Source of the DNA: Sipunculus nudus
Taxonomy: Eukaryota > Annelida > Sipuncula > Golfingiida > Sipunculidae
Direction: 5' to 3'
Assembly (NCBI GenBank): GCA_026874595.1
Contig: CM049314.1
Span: 18,160,729 to 18,224,728 of the forward strand
DNA: 64,000 bases
A program made the position numbers and the translations under genes. The first letter of the stretch is position 1. Each line of letters opens with the position of its first letter. The notes beneath the pieces are model-generated. The model did not search any database, was not told where the DNA came from, and saw only the letters and a list, made by a program, of their open reading frames with translations. Below, in pieces: positions 12,396 through 26,100 of the stretch.

Positions 12396-14139
12396 TATAT
12401 ATAAATATATAAGAAAACATTGAAAATAGACAAGGATGACTGAAAGTTATAATGTTGATTGTCAAGTCCGGCAGATTTATTACTGTATCTTTGAATTTTT
12501 AGATTTCCGGATCACTTGCACACTCGTGTCATATAATCAGCCGTACTGACTTCCAACGACACTTAGCTGAGTCACAGAGTCGCAGGTATCAAATGCGCAG
12601 GTATCCATCCCTTATTAAATGTTTTAGTTTAGTGTCTAATGTTGTATGGATTGGTTCGATATACTTTGATTTTCTGACTGCATGAATTTGAATATTTAAT
12701 GGGCACATATGACCCCAATCTCTGTGAAGTTTTATGTTTTCCCTATTTATCTATCACGTGTCGTCCTTACTTATTATTAGGATCAAAATTTTTTATACAA
12801 TCTATACCGTTTAAAGTTTTAACAATAAGAAAGCATTTTACATGAATATTAAATATGACCTATTTAAATCGCTGGGAAAGTCTCATGAGTAAACATGAGC
12901 CTACTACAATAGCATATCGTACTGAGTACTAAGGGTAATGCAGTTTATAAATAAAAGCGTTATAGTATTCCGATATAAAATTTTATTAATAATTTCATCA
13001 ATCCGTATATCTTTGGAATACTGTATATATTCAGATCTGAAGATTTTGATTGATAAATATTTCTAAAATGAATTTATAATGACAGTTGGGTGGATTTTTA
13101 ATGAATGACGTTTTAGCCAGCGATGTTAACTCAACTTAGGCAAGTAATAATATAAAGACATATGTAATATACGCCGCGCACGAATATACAGAACACTCAC
13201 TGGCGGTCGGTGTATTCTCATCACGTGCGTGTCAAGATAAAACGTTCTACATCAGCAAACAAAGTATACGCTGTACCAACAATCATCGCCCACTTGTTTA
13301 ATATGTTTCCTTTCTAAATGCCAATCCCACGCTGTCCTCTCATGAATATGCAAATAAATATATCGCAGAAATCAGTTTCGCTCTAGTACCCAAGGACTGT
13401 TGCCATACATAGCACCATTTTACTCTGCTAAAAAACAGATGCTCGCACTTTCCATGTGTAAATATGAGTATATATACTTGAAGCATGTCAGTGATCTGTA
13501 AACGATGCATTGACGTCTGGTCGGGTGAATAGGGCCTACCATTAATAAACGAATTTCATGTTTATAGGTAATAAGGAAATTATTTTTCTTTTAATCTTGT
13601 TATACCCATACTTTATGAGTCATTCAACACAAAAACCGTATGACATGACAAGTACACGTATTTTAAAATTTTGTTTAAATTTTATTACGAACTCAATGTA
13701 CCCGGAATGGTCCGAACTTTATTAAATTCAGTAGGCTCCTTGGAAGTCTCTTTAGTTAACATGTCACAATAGACAATATGTCCCCTTGGGAGTTTCCTAT
13801 AACTTTCCGGTCATTAAAACCTGCAATAAAGCCTTTGAACCTAACCTGTATTCCGGGTATATTCTTCCTCAATGGCAAGGATAAAAGAAGAGTTCCTTCT
13901 CGCTTCACATTGAAATCAAAGTACATTGAGCAATTTCTTTGAAAAAATAATAATAAAAAAAAAAACAGCAGTAAGGGTATCTAGGATGAATGGTGGGCAA
14001 GTCCAGAAATTCCAGAATAGCTTCCTGATGTAGCGTTCAACAGTTGATAACATCAGGCATACAGAAGCAAAACTTGAGAAATAATACAGTAATTATACAA
14101 ATAATTATCATTTGCAATGAAGACCAAAATTAAGTGTTA

Positions 14140-14141
<2 letters not shown>

Positions 14142-14186
<45 letters not shown>
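14142..14186. repeat. (TA)n microsatellite
   Basis: About 22 uninterrupted TA units. Confidence 0.95.
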
Positions 14187-14188
<2 letters not shown>

Positions 14189-14684
14189 GTGGCGGATATG
14201 ATCTTTATATAAACGGTTATGATATTGTATGGCTTAAGTTATATTCATCTTCACGGTATAAAGGAATAAAGTATATCCATCCTGGTCTTACGGATCAGCA
14301 TTATGATAAATAGAGATGAGCCTACATATATTACCTTTATGCTGTTGGTACACTGCCAAGGATCGAGCTCTGGTCCTCTATAACCTGGTCCCCCAAACTG
14401 AACGACTCAACCCATGAGAATATACTTAATCTAATATACTTTAATGTTCTTTGCTTAAAGTTCACACAGGCCGCGGCTGTACAGTGTTCCATCAATTTCT
14501 GACAAACTGATATAGACTTGCTAATCCTACATTTATTGAAGTGGGTAAATATGTCCATCAAACTTCATTGATTTTGGTTATACTGAGGTCTCACAGTGAG
14601 ACCCAAAGTTACAACGTAATAAACAAAAATGTCCATATATTTACTGATGAGGAAACCTAGGGATGTTAGAAGACCTTAAGAACC

Positions 14685-14972
14685 TGCTTCTGTGGCTCAG
14701 GGCAAGAGCGCGAGAATCAAAGACGGGAGATCGTGGGTTCGAATCTCAGCCGAGGCGGTGAGGGTTTTCACGGTCGGCCCCCACCGAGCGTGAGCGCTCT
14801 GCAGGCTTAATGGGAAGGCCGTGCCCCACAGCCGTGTATCACTCGCATACGAGTGCATCTTTTGGGGGTTCCTCGGTGTTATGACCAAGAAATGGGGATG
14901 ATTACGCACCCAGGATCCGCAGGTGCGGTAGACATCGGGCCTGGGTGACACCAGGATACAAAATAAAAATGA
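14685..14972 (+). mobile_element. tRNA-derived SINE
   Basis: An RNA polymerase III promoter layout is readable: box A-like TGGCTCAGGGC at 14693 and a near-perfect box B GGTTCGAATCTC at 14736-14747, with spacing close to that of a tRNA gene. A GC-rich unrelated body of about 200 bases follows, ending in an A-rich tail (AAAATAAAAATGATAGG). It cannot be a working tRNA, because no matching acceptor stem closes after box B. SINEs like this move with LINE machinery supplied in trans. Confidence 0.75.
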
Positions 14973-15532
14973 TAGGAAGCGATTGCTACCGCCCTGACAA
15001 GTAGTCCCAAACCGAAATGGAAACTCTGCAGATGTACATTAGATTAGGATTTGATTAGTCAGCATTAAAAATGGAGGCGGTTACCTCCACAAAAAAAAAG
15101 AACATGCAAAACGTGCATGTACAAAGAGAACAGCATGTTTTGTCGATGATCTCGAATCCAGTCCATCCATGATTAAAGAACCTGAAATCATCGCCGTATA
15201 CTGCAATAATTCGCAGTAAGCATAATGCATTATGATAGAACATACGGTGCTGGGAGGAAGGGGGCCGGCACAGCTTCATGTAGGTGTATTTGTTACAAGT
15301 GAATGCTTTATAACAAAACCAGCTCGTAAACTCGCCCGGGTCTCGGCGATACACAAATACTTGCCGGAGAATGTAAACATCCAGCGGTCAACACCCAGCC
15401 ACCACACGGTACAGACGTGCCAGGTCATTTGATCAATATAACGTAACAAACCATATGATAGGTTATTATACGGGTATAGCCTAAACCTTTATGTTCATGT
15501 TATCAATAAACAAATATGTTAATACTTAACTT

Positions 15533-15535
<3 letters not shown>

Positions 15536-15589
<54 letters not shown>
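15536..15589. repeat. (TA)n microsatellite
   Basis: About 27 uninterrupted TA units. Confidence 0.95.
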
Positions 15590-15591
<2 letters not shown>

Positions 15592-15723
15592 TTTGATGCG
15601 ACTTGCCTTCTTATTTGCAAACTGTCGGTTAAAAAGTCCAATCATTCTTTATTTATCCACTCACAGTGAGAACAGAAAAACATGACTATCGCTGACAAAC
15701 ACGCCAATGAACACACATACATT

Positions 15724-15725
<2 letters not shown>

Positions 15726-15755
<30 letters not shown>
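15726..15755. repeat. (TA)n microsatellite
   Basis: About 15 TA units. Confidence 0.95.
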
Positions 15756-15758
<3 letters not shown>

Positions 15759-16432
15759 TATCCGCCATGCATCTTAGACACAAACACACATATTTAAATG
15801 GACACTGAGTCTGAAACCGACCGAAACGTGAAGAATACTGCTAATGAATCAGTAATAATGTTACTTTATACATAAATAAGATAATAAAATGAAGTATATA
15901 TTTATATTTAAGTACCACGAATAACCGAAAAACATCCTTGTATCTCAGAAGGAATTCTCGTGTTAATGTTTCCAGTTAGACCAATGCCTGGGTGAAACTT
16001 TGTATGTGTGTGTGTGTTTGTGAAATTTCATCATGAAAGCCAAACCGGCCTCTGGGTAGGTTTTATTTCAGTAGGTAGACCTGACTCATGTGAGCTGTGT
16101 GTATGTGATATGCTGCTCTCCGTCGATCTAGTTTGAGTATATATTGTACACCGATAAACTCTGGGGGTGATAATACGATAAATGAGACTGAATTATCTCC
16201 AAATCATTCCGTCAGGCCCCGTTGGCAAAGTAAACTTCAGAAAGTGGCATCCAGGGATTAGTTCATGTAATATAAGAAAAATTTGATTGTATGAGGTACA
16301 TATATGTGGTTTTGGGTGTGCGGGGGTGGGGGGTGGGGGTGGGGATATTTCTACGGCTCCGCTAGTTTCTTATATCTGCTGTGTGTGTTTGCGGTTACTC
16401 GCATTGCTTTTGATAAAGGATTGAGACTTTTC

Positions 16433-16435
<3 letters not shown>

Positions 16436-16495
<60 letters not shown>
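16436..16495. repeat. (TA)n microsatellite
   Basis: About 30 TA units. The tract accounts for the Tyr-Ile repeats in open frames on both strands here. Confidence 0.95.
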
Positions 16496-16496
<1 letters not shown>

Positions 16497-16595
16497 CCAC
16501 CTCGGAAAGGGATTACACCGCCCCGTAAAGAAACACTATCCTCTACTCCCCTGACGATCGCCACCATATATGGATGCGTGACACCTATGGTAGCG

Positions 16596-16597
<2 letters not shown>

Positions 16598-16656
<59 letters not shown>
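16598..16656. repeat. Compound (TA)n(GA)n microsatellite
   Basis: About 14 TA units switch directly to about 15 GA units. A second (GA)n lies at 16772-16796. Confidence 0.95.
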
Positions 16657-16663
<7 letters not shown>

Positions 16664-16771
16664 AGAGAGCCATGCACCCGGATAAATGTTATGCGGTTAA
16701 TACACTTACAATATCATCCCAATAGACAATACTGCCAAGCACTCAACCAAAAACCCAAAAATAAATTTATT

Positions 16772-16802
<31 letters not shown>

Positions 16803-19800
16803 CATAAAGAGACTGCGGGGTAGAGTACATCACTACCTCAGTGTTGACACAGGGGGCGTGGCCCCTCCCGTACCACCTGAACTTTGAGCAAAACTTTATC
16901 TGGTCGTGTCGCTGAGACATCGCCTTAACGCTGATGTGTATGTCATATCACAGTGGAGGGGACATCGGTTAGGTGTACTCTACATTTGTTACTTATATAT
17001 GTGCATCCATGTCGAGACCTGTCCCATATATAGCCACTATAAATATATATTGATGTATTTACTGTTGAACAGTGCAAGGTGTGTTTGTCACTATACAGCC
17101 TTTAATGTAGTCAGCTAGTGTTCATTAAGTACAATAATGTTCACATATCAGTAACTGACGGACTTACCTCGGTCAGCTGGGCAGGTCTTTGGTTGTTAAC
17201 TCCTCTGCTCCGATCAATAATGCGATAGATCCGGGTATCGTCGCTAATTCACATCCAATTCTTGCCAGGTGTTGTGTATATGGGTCAAGCTGACCTATAT
17301 CCAAATATGATATGCCATACAAGCGCGTCGTGGGCACTGAAAGTGTGTTTAGGTAGTACAGGCACGGCGCGTCAGTCAAGCAGAACCGCTGGCGGGAGTA
17401 AAATACCAGCGCATCCCAACCCGGAGCAGTGTAATCACTGTAACAATCGCAATCTGTAAGGGGTTTACGTCGTGTAAAGGCTGAATAATACCTTCAACGG
17501 TCAGCTAGCCCAGTTGATTGAGAACTTGCTGTGACTACCAGCTAGTATTGTACCGGTATATATTAATGTATGGTTTATGAATCACCATGGGGATACCTGC
17601 TTCACAGCAGTTGAGGAGGCGCAGTCTCCCAGGAAGCCATCTGTCGATTAAGGCCAGGTTTCTTTATTTCCCTGGTGGGAAAACCCCGCTTTTGTTCAGC
17701 GATCGTTTGTTTTTACAGATGGGCTTTGCATGTTCAGAGTAGCTTCCTGAACAAACCGTGTACAGAACGGCAGCCGCTTAACAATGTTTATTCGTGCATG
17801 GCAAACCATATGATTACATTGATTTTATGATGGTTTCTGCATAGGAAAGCTGGTAGTTATTTTCCTCACTGCGGGAATGGCTCCATAAATAACCGATTTT
17901 TTTTATTATGAAAAACACGGAATCGATAAAAAACGACCCTTCTCCCTTAATTGAAGTCGACGTGATCAGGTGTAATGTTATCACGTGACCGATGATGCAA
18001 TTACACATTACATCCTTGTACAAAAGAGTTTTGCACCTGTAGAATCTGTCCCAGCCCATCTCCCTTCACTGTTTATTAGAGATTCTCCCATCTGACGTGA
18101 GAGGACCTACAGAGACGTAAGAGTGATAGCAAGAGGTTTCTCGAAAATAGCGCTCACATTTTCGATAAATAAATGTTTGAAAATGCCCACGACTCAAACT
18201 AAACCAGACGAATCAACATGCCTGCTTACTTTCTGTCAACACCATTGTGCAACAGATTCTGTTGTTAGTCAGCAAATCCCAAATCATGTATATTGGTTTT
18301 CTTACCGCATACGAGCAAGAGTTCCCTAGGGTTATGTAATTGACAACCAAGTAGTAAGAGGAGCAGGAAATGATGACGGTCAGCAGAGAGATGAGATTAA
18401 CGCTTCAGTTAGAAAATTAATTTTTTCTCTTCTGTGTTTCACTTCTCTTTCCTGACTTCTAATTTCATAACTGAATCACAGATTATTGACAGCGATATGG
18501 CTGCATTATCATAGATGGGCGTAACTGCAGCTTGTTTTTTTCTGCATGACTGAATGCCTTCGCCTCTGAGTCAGACCCCATCAGCAAAGTTTAAACCCCT
18601 ATTTATATGTTCCGGGACGATTTATTTTATCATAAAAGTGCCTAAGCGGACTGGACCGTTTCATATACTGAAGCCATTATGTTCATCATTCAATGTATAC
18701 AATCACTGGCCTTACATTAATATATGTTACCCGCATGCGTCATAATGGTTAAGCCTGAGACCAATTCACATAAAACAATGCTGGCGGTTTAATGTCACCA
18801 TTTCATCTGCCACGCGTTTCTGATAGAGATTTCAAGCAAAGACAACAATAAATTTCTTTTCCTGATTATTTGTTATTTTTTATTATTTTTACATGTATAA
18901 CCACAGATATACATGAATTATACTGAATACATTTAATTTCGCACATGTTAATAAAATTGTATGGTTTTAAATCCAGCGCCCTCTGAGGGATGGTCCAAGT
19001 CTTGTGAATTGTCACGTTTCATCTGGCTCACAACCATAGCCTTTTCGATTGCACGGCCCATTGGTGTCATATAACCTTATATTTAGCGGTTGATATGATA
19101 TTGAATATTTTGTTTTTGTATGTAGAAACGGAAAAATATTGAGTTGATCGATTGAAAGATTCATACCGTGTAATACATGTACACCTCACGGTTGCATTGC
19201 CTGCACCTTAACGCAGCATTAAGATAAACATCGATGAGATAATATTACCTGATTTGCATATTATTACTCTTCTAGCATTTTGGTGGACAGCACTTTTCCC
19301 AGCCTACAGTAAATAACAACACCACCGTCTTCAATATACCCGCAAATTAATTAGTCTATATAATATTAATGACCTTTGGGCGCAGATCAAACTCAAACCC
19401 ATTTATTCATAATAGATAGTATAAAGCTATGGGCGTTTTAATTTTGATCATATGAGAGTTCCTTTCTCAACTAAGCTCCTCCTTCAGATAAAAAATACCC
19501 GAATTTGTCAAATCGCTGTATTAAATCAGTTACGTCATCTAAGACCAATCGATATCAGACCAGAATATTGCATCCGTGGTATTAATTTGTGCAAGAATAT
19601 ATGGTTGGCATTCAAGGCTTTATGGATGTGGTGTTTGATTGATGGCAATGTCAGGAACCACATATCGTTAGCGGTAGCTTCATAGGATAGGCGCGCTAAT
19701 TAGGCCATGCATAGGAGCTCTTTGATATATTTGCTTAAAAAGCTCTTTTAAAGGGACATAATCAGGAGCAATATTATGCCTATTCTTTCACACTATCAGT

Positions 19801-22077
19801 TCAGTTTTGCTTAATAAAAAAAATATCCCAGCCAAACCATCTCAGCACACAGTTTCAGTATCTCGCATACGGCTGTTAAACATCTTGTCATTGCTCTGCG
19901 TGTTGTGTAAACACAGTCCACGTGTTTCTGTTTACCATAACATAAGCCGCGAGACCGGAGGTGAGATTTATGAGCCGCAACAGGCGGTGTTTCAGCCAGG
20001 AGGAACATGTATTAATTTTTGGGGCCAAATCAGTTGGGGCATCTCCTGATTGACACGTGTGCTCAGCGATGCAAACGGCCCCACCCGCTGTGTTTATGTT
20101 TACACCTGTGATCGCGCCCGGTCCACTGTTTTTTACGTTCGTTTACAGGGGTAAGCATGGTTCATATTCATGAGATATAAAGGTATTTAGAACACATATG
20201 AAGAGCAGCAATTACCGTTTGTTTCTTTAAATGTATACCTTTAATATCAGACTACCTGTATGTTGTAAACACCTTCATAATTATAAAAATGAATGATTGC
20301 GAAACATCTTAAGGTTCACGATTTCTTTGCTACTTTACATACTTTATATTTTATATTAGCATTAATGTTGAGTGGGCTATTGTTAAACATGGATGACACT
20401 AGTATATAAACCGGCCTGTCACGCAAATCGAAACTATAATTTAATTAAAAATGATACGTTTACCAAAATTGTAATTGAGGATGTACACATATTAAACAAT
20501 TATTTTAGATCTTCCCATCAACGATCATTTGTCTTTCAGGGTAGTAATGTTATAATCTGATAATGTAATCCATCATATGTATTTGATAAAACATTATTTT
20601 TCATATAAAATCTGTAAATTATGTGTGTATCACTTGTATACAAATATTCACAGATTCATGGTAAACAATCACTTTGCCACAAAGACTACCCTGGCAAAAC
20701 ATAATTGGAATTTTACAACTGATAAGCTACATAGACAACTTACCAAGGCGACTTTATCCAAGTTATCTTCAGCATTTTAAAATATGTAATTATGGACGGG
20801 TAGCAAGGGTACCAGTCTGAAGGGCTTTTTCGCTTTCACCTTAACCATATTTCCTTTGCAATCGGCCCTCGATGGTGCAAATTCAAGAAACGTTAAAACA
20901 TTTACTGATATTACTCACAAATGAGATCAGCCTAAAGTGGGCATTGTTGTTGAAAAGGAAAAAGTTATGATTAATTCAGATGTCTACACTGATAGGGTGT
21001 ACCTGCTGTAGAAGTTAGAAACATTGATCAAATGTGATCTAAAAACTGCCATTCATTAATTAGTATTCTGATCTTTATTGAGAGCGGGGACTGTTTGAAT
21101 TTCATATCACTGTTTGTTCTGTGTCGTGAATCTTTCTGTAGGTTAATGGCGATTTTCGTATGCATTAAATTTCATACAGTGTCACATAGTCCAACAAATA
21201 AACTTTTTCATCAGCTTCATGCAGATATTACAAACAGGACGGATTTCTTCATTATCCGATTCGTCATTCTATAGTAGACATATTCTACATTTCGTTCCAC
21301 ACCCCCTGTCAACCTGATTTTTCGCGATTATCTCTACATAAGACAAACTTGCCAAACAAAATTTTCACAGATTGCATTGGAGGCTAAAGCGTCATTTTTG
21401 GTACCTTACTTACTCACGATATAAATATAATTGACTTTACGGCCTGGTTGACATGTCACATATATATCCGTGGTCCATGGCGTCCCTTATAAGTGGCCAT
21501 TGTTTTTCCTTCTTGGGTATGGATATAAAGTAATGTGACGTAACAGTGAAGCGCATGCACGCGGAGAATACAAGTCTCACTGTAAACAGGGGTCAGTACC
21601 TCTTGATTATTGGTCCCGTGTATGTTGGTGCTTCTTTAGTAGGTCACGTCTATAATGACGTCATCACTATTCCCTGATTTGTCCATTTCACAGATTAGTG
21701 GCAAGATGTCGCTACAGAATAGACTTGTTACTCATAAAATGGTTTTATATTGTTTTACAGGAAAATGGCATAAGGTAGGCTATTAATTCCATAATAGTTA
21801 ATTAAGCTTTATCCTCTTTTTGCCATAAGTCAAAATTTGTTGGCGTTCTTTGATTAAAAAAAAAAAATAATCGCGAAAAAAAAAAAAACAGGTGGACAGG
21901 GATGCTGGAACAGACTATAGTCCCTGGTCGAGATGGTTGGTTAGGCTGCCTTTCCATGAGCGCGACACGTCGCGGTAGAGCTCTACATGCGCGATTTTCG
22001 CATGTCGGTGGCGCTTCTCTAGAAAAGCAAGACAGTTCGAGACAGTTCGGTCCGTTTTTTTTTACAACCCGTAACAA

Positions 22078-22080
<3 letters not shown>

Positions 22081-22144
<64 letters not shown>
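22081..22144. repeat. (TA)n microsatellite
   Basis: About 31 uninterrupted TA units. Confidence 0.95.
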
Positions 22145-22146
<2 letters not shown>

Positions 22147-22816
22147 TCGTGGACCCCATTCCACAAATAGAGAAACAAGTCCGTATTTATGGAGATCTGA
22201 TCCTGAGGATCAAAAGTCAAGGTCACCAGTTTTGAAACTGACATGAGAAACTAGTTGAAACAATTTACGTTTCAATCAAATGGACATATGTTGACAATAA
22301 ACTCTGTAAAGCCTTTATTAAAATAACATGTACGCAAGCACTTCTCATACAACACAGTTGGTTACACAAACACCACTATTCTATTTTTAGACGCTATAAA
22401 ATGCGATTACGCCCAGATGACATTTACTATCGGTAACGAACATATATGTTTATACTTTCAGCTTTTTTATTCTTCGAGAATATCCTATAATACACTGTTT
22501 ATCATAAAATGATGTTTTATTAAACCGCCTCAGCACAGTTGTTAATCTGGCTTTTTTAAAATGGACCACCACTCTATATATTTACAATGATATGAGCATT
22601 TGGCACCAATTTTCTTAAGACATATAACATGGAATATTCATAAAGGTAAACAGATATATGGATTGAAAAAGGAATACACCGGTAGCAGCATTATGTCGGT
22701 ACATGCCTCAAAATATTTAAGTAAAAACGGAGCAGGGTTACACTATTAAAAAATTACTTACTAGGTTGAATCCGCAATATACTCATTATAATACATAATC
22801 TTTATGAAAGGAATCG

Positions 22817-23105
22817 TTATCCCCTTTGGAGGTTATATCTTGAGATAAAAAGATGGTGAATCATTGCCAAAAAAATTACTAGGTGATATTTCACTATAAA
22901 ATGTACCGGTTCAGCGCAGAGATATTGAATGTTCAGCTTTCCATGATAATAATCAGCCCAAGCAGCAGCGATGGTTTGAAGTTTTGCTTTCCTCTGGCGT
23001 TCCTGGAGTTGACGGCGGAGAATCTTCCCGCTTGCCGACTTTGGAATTTCAGAGATGAACTCGACGCCGCCCTTCAGTTGTTTATATGGTGCCACTTTGT
23101 CTAAA

Positions 23106-23173
<68 letters not shown>

Positions 23174-26100
23174 TGAACATAATATTTCTACTTTTTCTAT
23201 AGATACATTTTAAGTTAATTTACAAAGGGCCTGATTCACTCAGATATTTATAAAATGACTGAAAATATCAGTCCATAACAAAATGACAGAAATTTCAGTC
23301 AGTTAATATGACAGGATATCTGAATCGATCTAAATAAGCAAGTTGTTTATATTTGTTACTTTAGATTAAACCTGATGAGTATTTTTTTTTTCTTTCTTAA
23401 GCTAACCAAAGGATACTGATCCCGTTATCAAACGAAAATACACAGGCTGTTGATGAATATCACAGACATAAAGCTGAAATATGCATACTATTTTGCATCT
23501 CATGTGACTACATTTTTGTCTATTTAAGAATAATAATTGAGTCAATCGGAGCTTGTAATCACATGAAACATGAAAATATTCAATAATATGAAATAGTTTA
23601 TATTATGAAGTATAGTATGGGGTAACCACATTTACATACAATGAAGTTGTTATTTTCAAATAGCATACTCTAAAAGTAAGTTACAAAATGTAATCTTCAA
23701 TCAGTTTGTTAGGGGTTACTCTCTATGTCAATTAGTGTGGCATTTATATATTAGGATTATAGCCAAAATGTAATGTGTCCCCCTCCCGCCAAATACCATA
23801 GCATACCTCCATTTTTCCAAATAAAAGAAAGTAATTTTACTACAGGATTAGGCTTTTATTTCAACTTGTAAAAGTCACAGTACCCTCAAATATTAACGAA
23901 TTGAAATTTTCAGAAATGACTAAAATAAAAAAATACTGATAATATGGCATGATTTACCTGTTTCTACGACATTGTGCACCCAAATTTTAAAGCACACATT
24001 GATTTATTCATGCAGGATAAAAAATTCAAGCCAGGAAGTTTACCTGAAAACAACTAAAGACTGATACAAGGTGGGTTGGTAGGAGGGGGTTAAAAAGCAT
24101 TTTAGGCTAAACAATTTCTCATGTTGTTAGTTTCTGAATCCAAAATATTCATTTGTTTCACACAAAAATTATTGTATAAATAATTAGTGTGTATAGAAAA
24201 TTGTGACAATTTCCATCAACCCGGCAGGGGAACACATCTACATCATGAGATCATGTGCTTGTGTGTGGCGGGGATGGGGGTAAGAAAAAAGAAATTGTGC
24301 CCAAGATGTAATATTTCACATTTCATGTGATTACATACTGATATCTCTGAGAACCAGACTTAATCCAAAATGGACGTTTTGATCTTGTGAAATTTTAAAC
24401 TGTGATATAATGTATAAAGTGAAATAAATAAATATTTTGTACGAGTAAGGTATATGAGATCCATTGTAAATGAAATGTCATTTTAATCATTGTTATTTTA
24501 TATCAACAGTGTCTCATTTATTTTAACATTTAGGCAATTTTTTAATTGACTTAAAATTCCAGGCAATTTTTAAATTGATTTTACATATTGACTGTAAATT
24601 AATTGGCTGCGAAGGTCACAAGGTGTTTCCTCCAGATTCCATATTTCTTGTTTTCATTCGTTAAAACGTACATACTTAGAAGCGATGAATCCAAGTTTTC
24701 TTTAATATATACTTATCAAGTTTTTGGAACCAATCAATACTAATTTATCAGTTAAACGCGAGAAACATAACATTATTTGATTTCAGCGTGTGCGAGGTTG
24801 TGATGAAGATTTCTGTAAAGTCTATACAATTTACAAACTGTTTTCCTGAAAAATTGTATTCAACATTAACTTTAACCTTTATTACATCCTTTATAGATTA
24901 TTCCGTAAAGATTTCACTCACCTTCGACATACTCCTTTATCTCGACGTCCTTTACACGACTACAATCTTTTTTTCACAATGAACGCCTTGGGTAGCTCTC
25001 CTGACCTTTCGTCTGGAACTCCTATAACAGCCGCATCGGCGACTTCCGGATGTGTTAAAAGAATATCTTCTAATTCCGCTGGTGCAACCTTTAGACAGAC
25101 ATGTCGTTAATGACTTTAAACCATGACCACAGGTTATAGGTAGATTCGATTTAAGTAACAATACTTTATATGTCTAAAAGGCATTGGGGATTCGCTACAG
25201 TTAAGAAATGCAGAATAATACAATATATCACTTGATCAGACCCGAAAGAGTTTTCTTGACCTGTGATCGATATTATTGTATAGATATTAGAGGGGAAATA
25301 TAACATTATTTTTTTTGGATTTAATTACTCCGGGCTATTGATCATTGTCACTCCCAAGATAAAACTATTGGAAATATTTATTAAATGGTCATTTTCTTCA
25401 ATTTTCTCTGTCCATTGAAATAAAAGAAAATAACGAATCAGAATCAAAGAATTAAATAAAATATATTTTTTAAGTTCCAGTATCATTCATTTTGACATCA
25501 TCAAACGTTCCTTTTCTCGGTATTTCTGGCCGCCCTAAAATACATAAATGACTGGTGGATGCTTTTCATATACATCCTCGAAGTAACATTTGGTAAATAA
25601 AAAAAAATATGCTCGAATGTTGTATTTCTGCTCTTCGGTTGAGTAGAGGGAAGGAAAAAAGTCAGAGATATGAAGTCATGGAAATTTACATAAAGAGAGG
25701 TATAATGTTCCTATAACACAAAGCTAGGCCTGTTTCCGGATAATACTTTCACATATGAAATTTGATCTACATTGTGTTCGTTAGTACAAGCTCAACACCA
25801 TGTACAACACAAGGAGTCGATATATATGCCTTGACAGAGGATCAAACTTCAATTATTTAAATACATGTACCTGAAAAGCTTTGACCTTGATCAGCTCCTT
25901 TAATCGATCAGTCACATACACATATCCTTCATCATCGAAATGCCCAAGATCACCTGCAATAGAAATAGTTGTAATATCCAATGTTGAACTTTCTCAGCGG
26001 GACTGTTTTTTTCTTGAATCAAACAAACTGTTATCATTGCACAATTTTCTGTGCATTGAAACTTTAATAAAAAGTAAGCGACAATTTAGTACTATCAGTC

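Larger units (their letters stand above)
11346..14684. other. Intergenic stretch without recognisable gene
   Basis: I see no coding exon, only short AT-rich frames and (TA)n tracts at 12356-12387 and 14142-14186. Confidence 0.5.
14973..22816. other. Gene-poor stretch with microsatellites
   Basis: No exon of a recognisable family is seen. Open frames here are short, often antisense to each other, or driven by TA/GA repeats (for example 16304-16567 and 21902-22246). The (TA)n and (GA)n tracts are listed separately. Regulatory sequence cannot be excluded. Confidence 0.45.

Noticed and set aside
14690-14760. A functional tRNA gene at the box A/box B sequence
   Set aside because: No acceptor stem pairs across it and unrelated sequence continues after box B, so it is a SINE head.
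16304-16567. Frames with long Tyr-Ile repeats on both strands (also 21902-22246, 31932-32264, 4534-4746)
   Set aside because: They are translations of (TA)n and (CA)n microsatellites.
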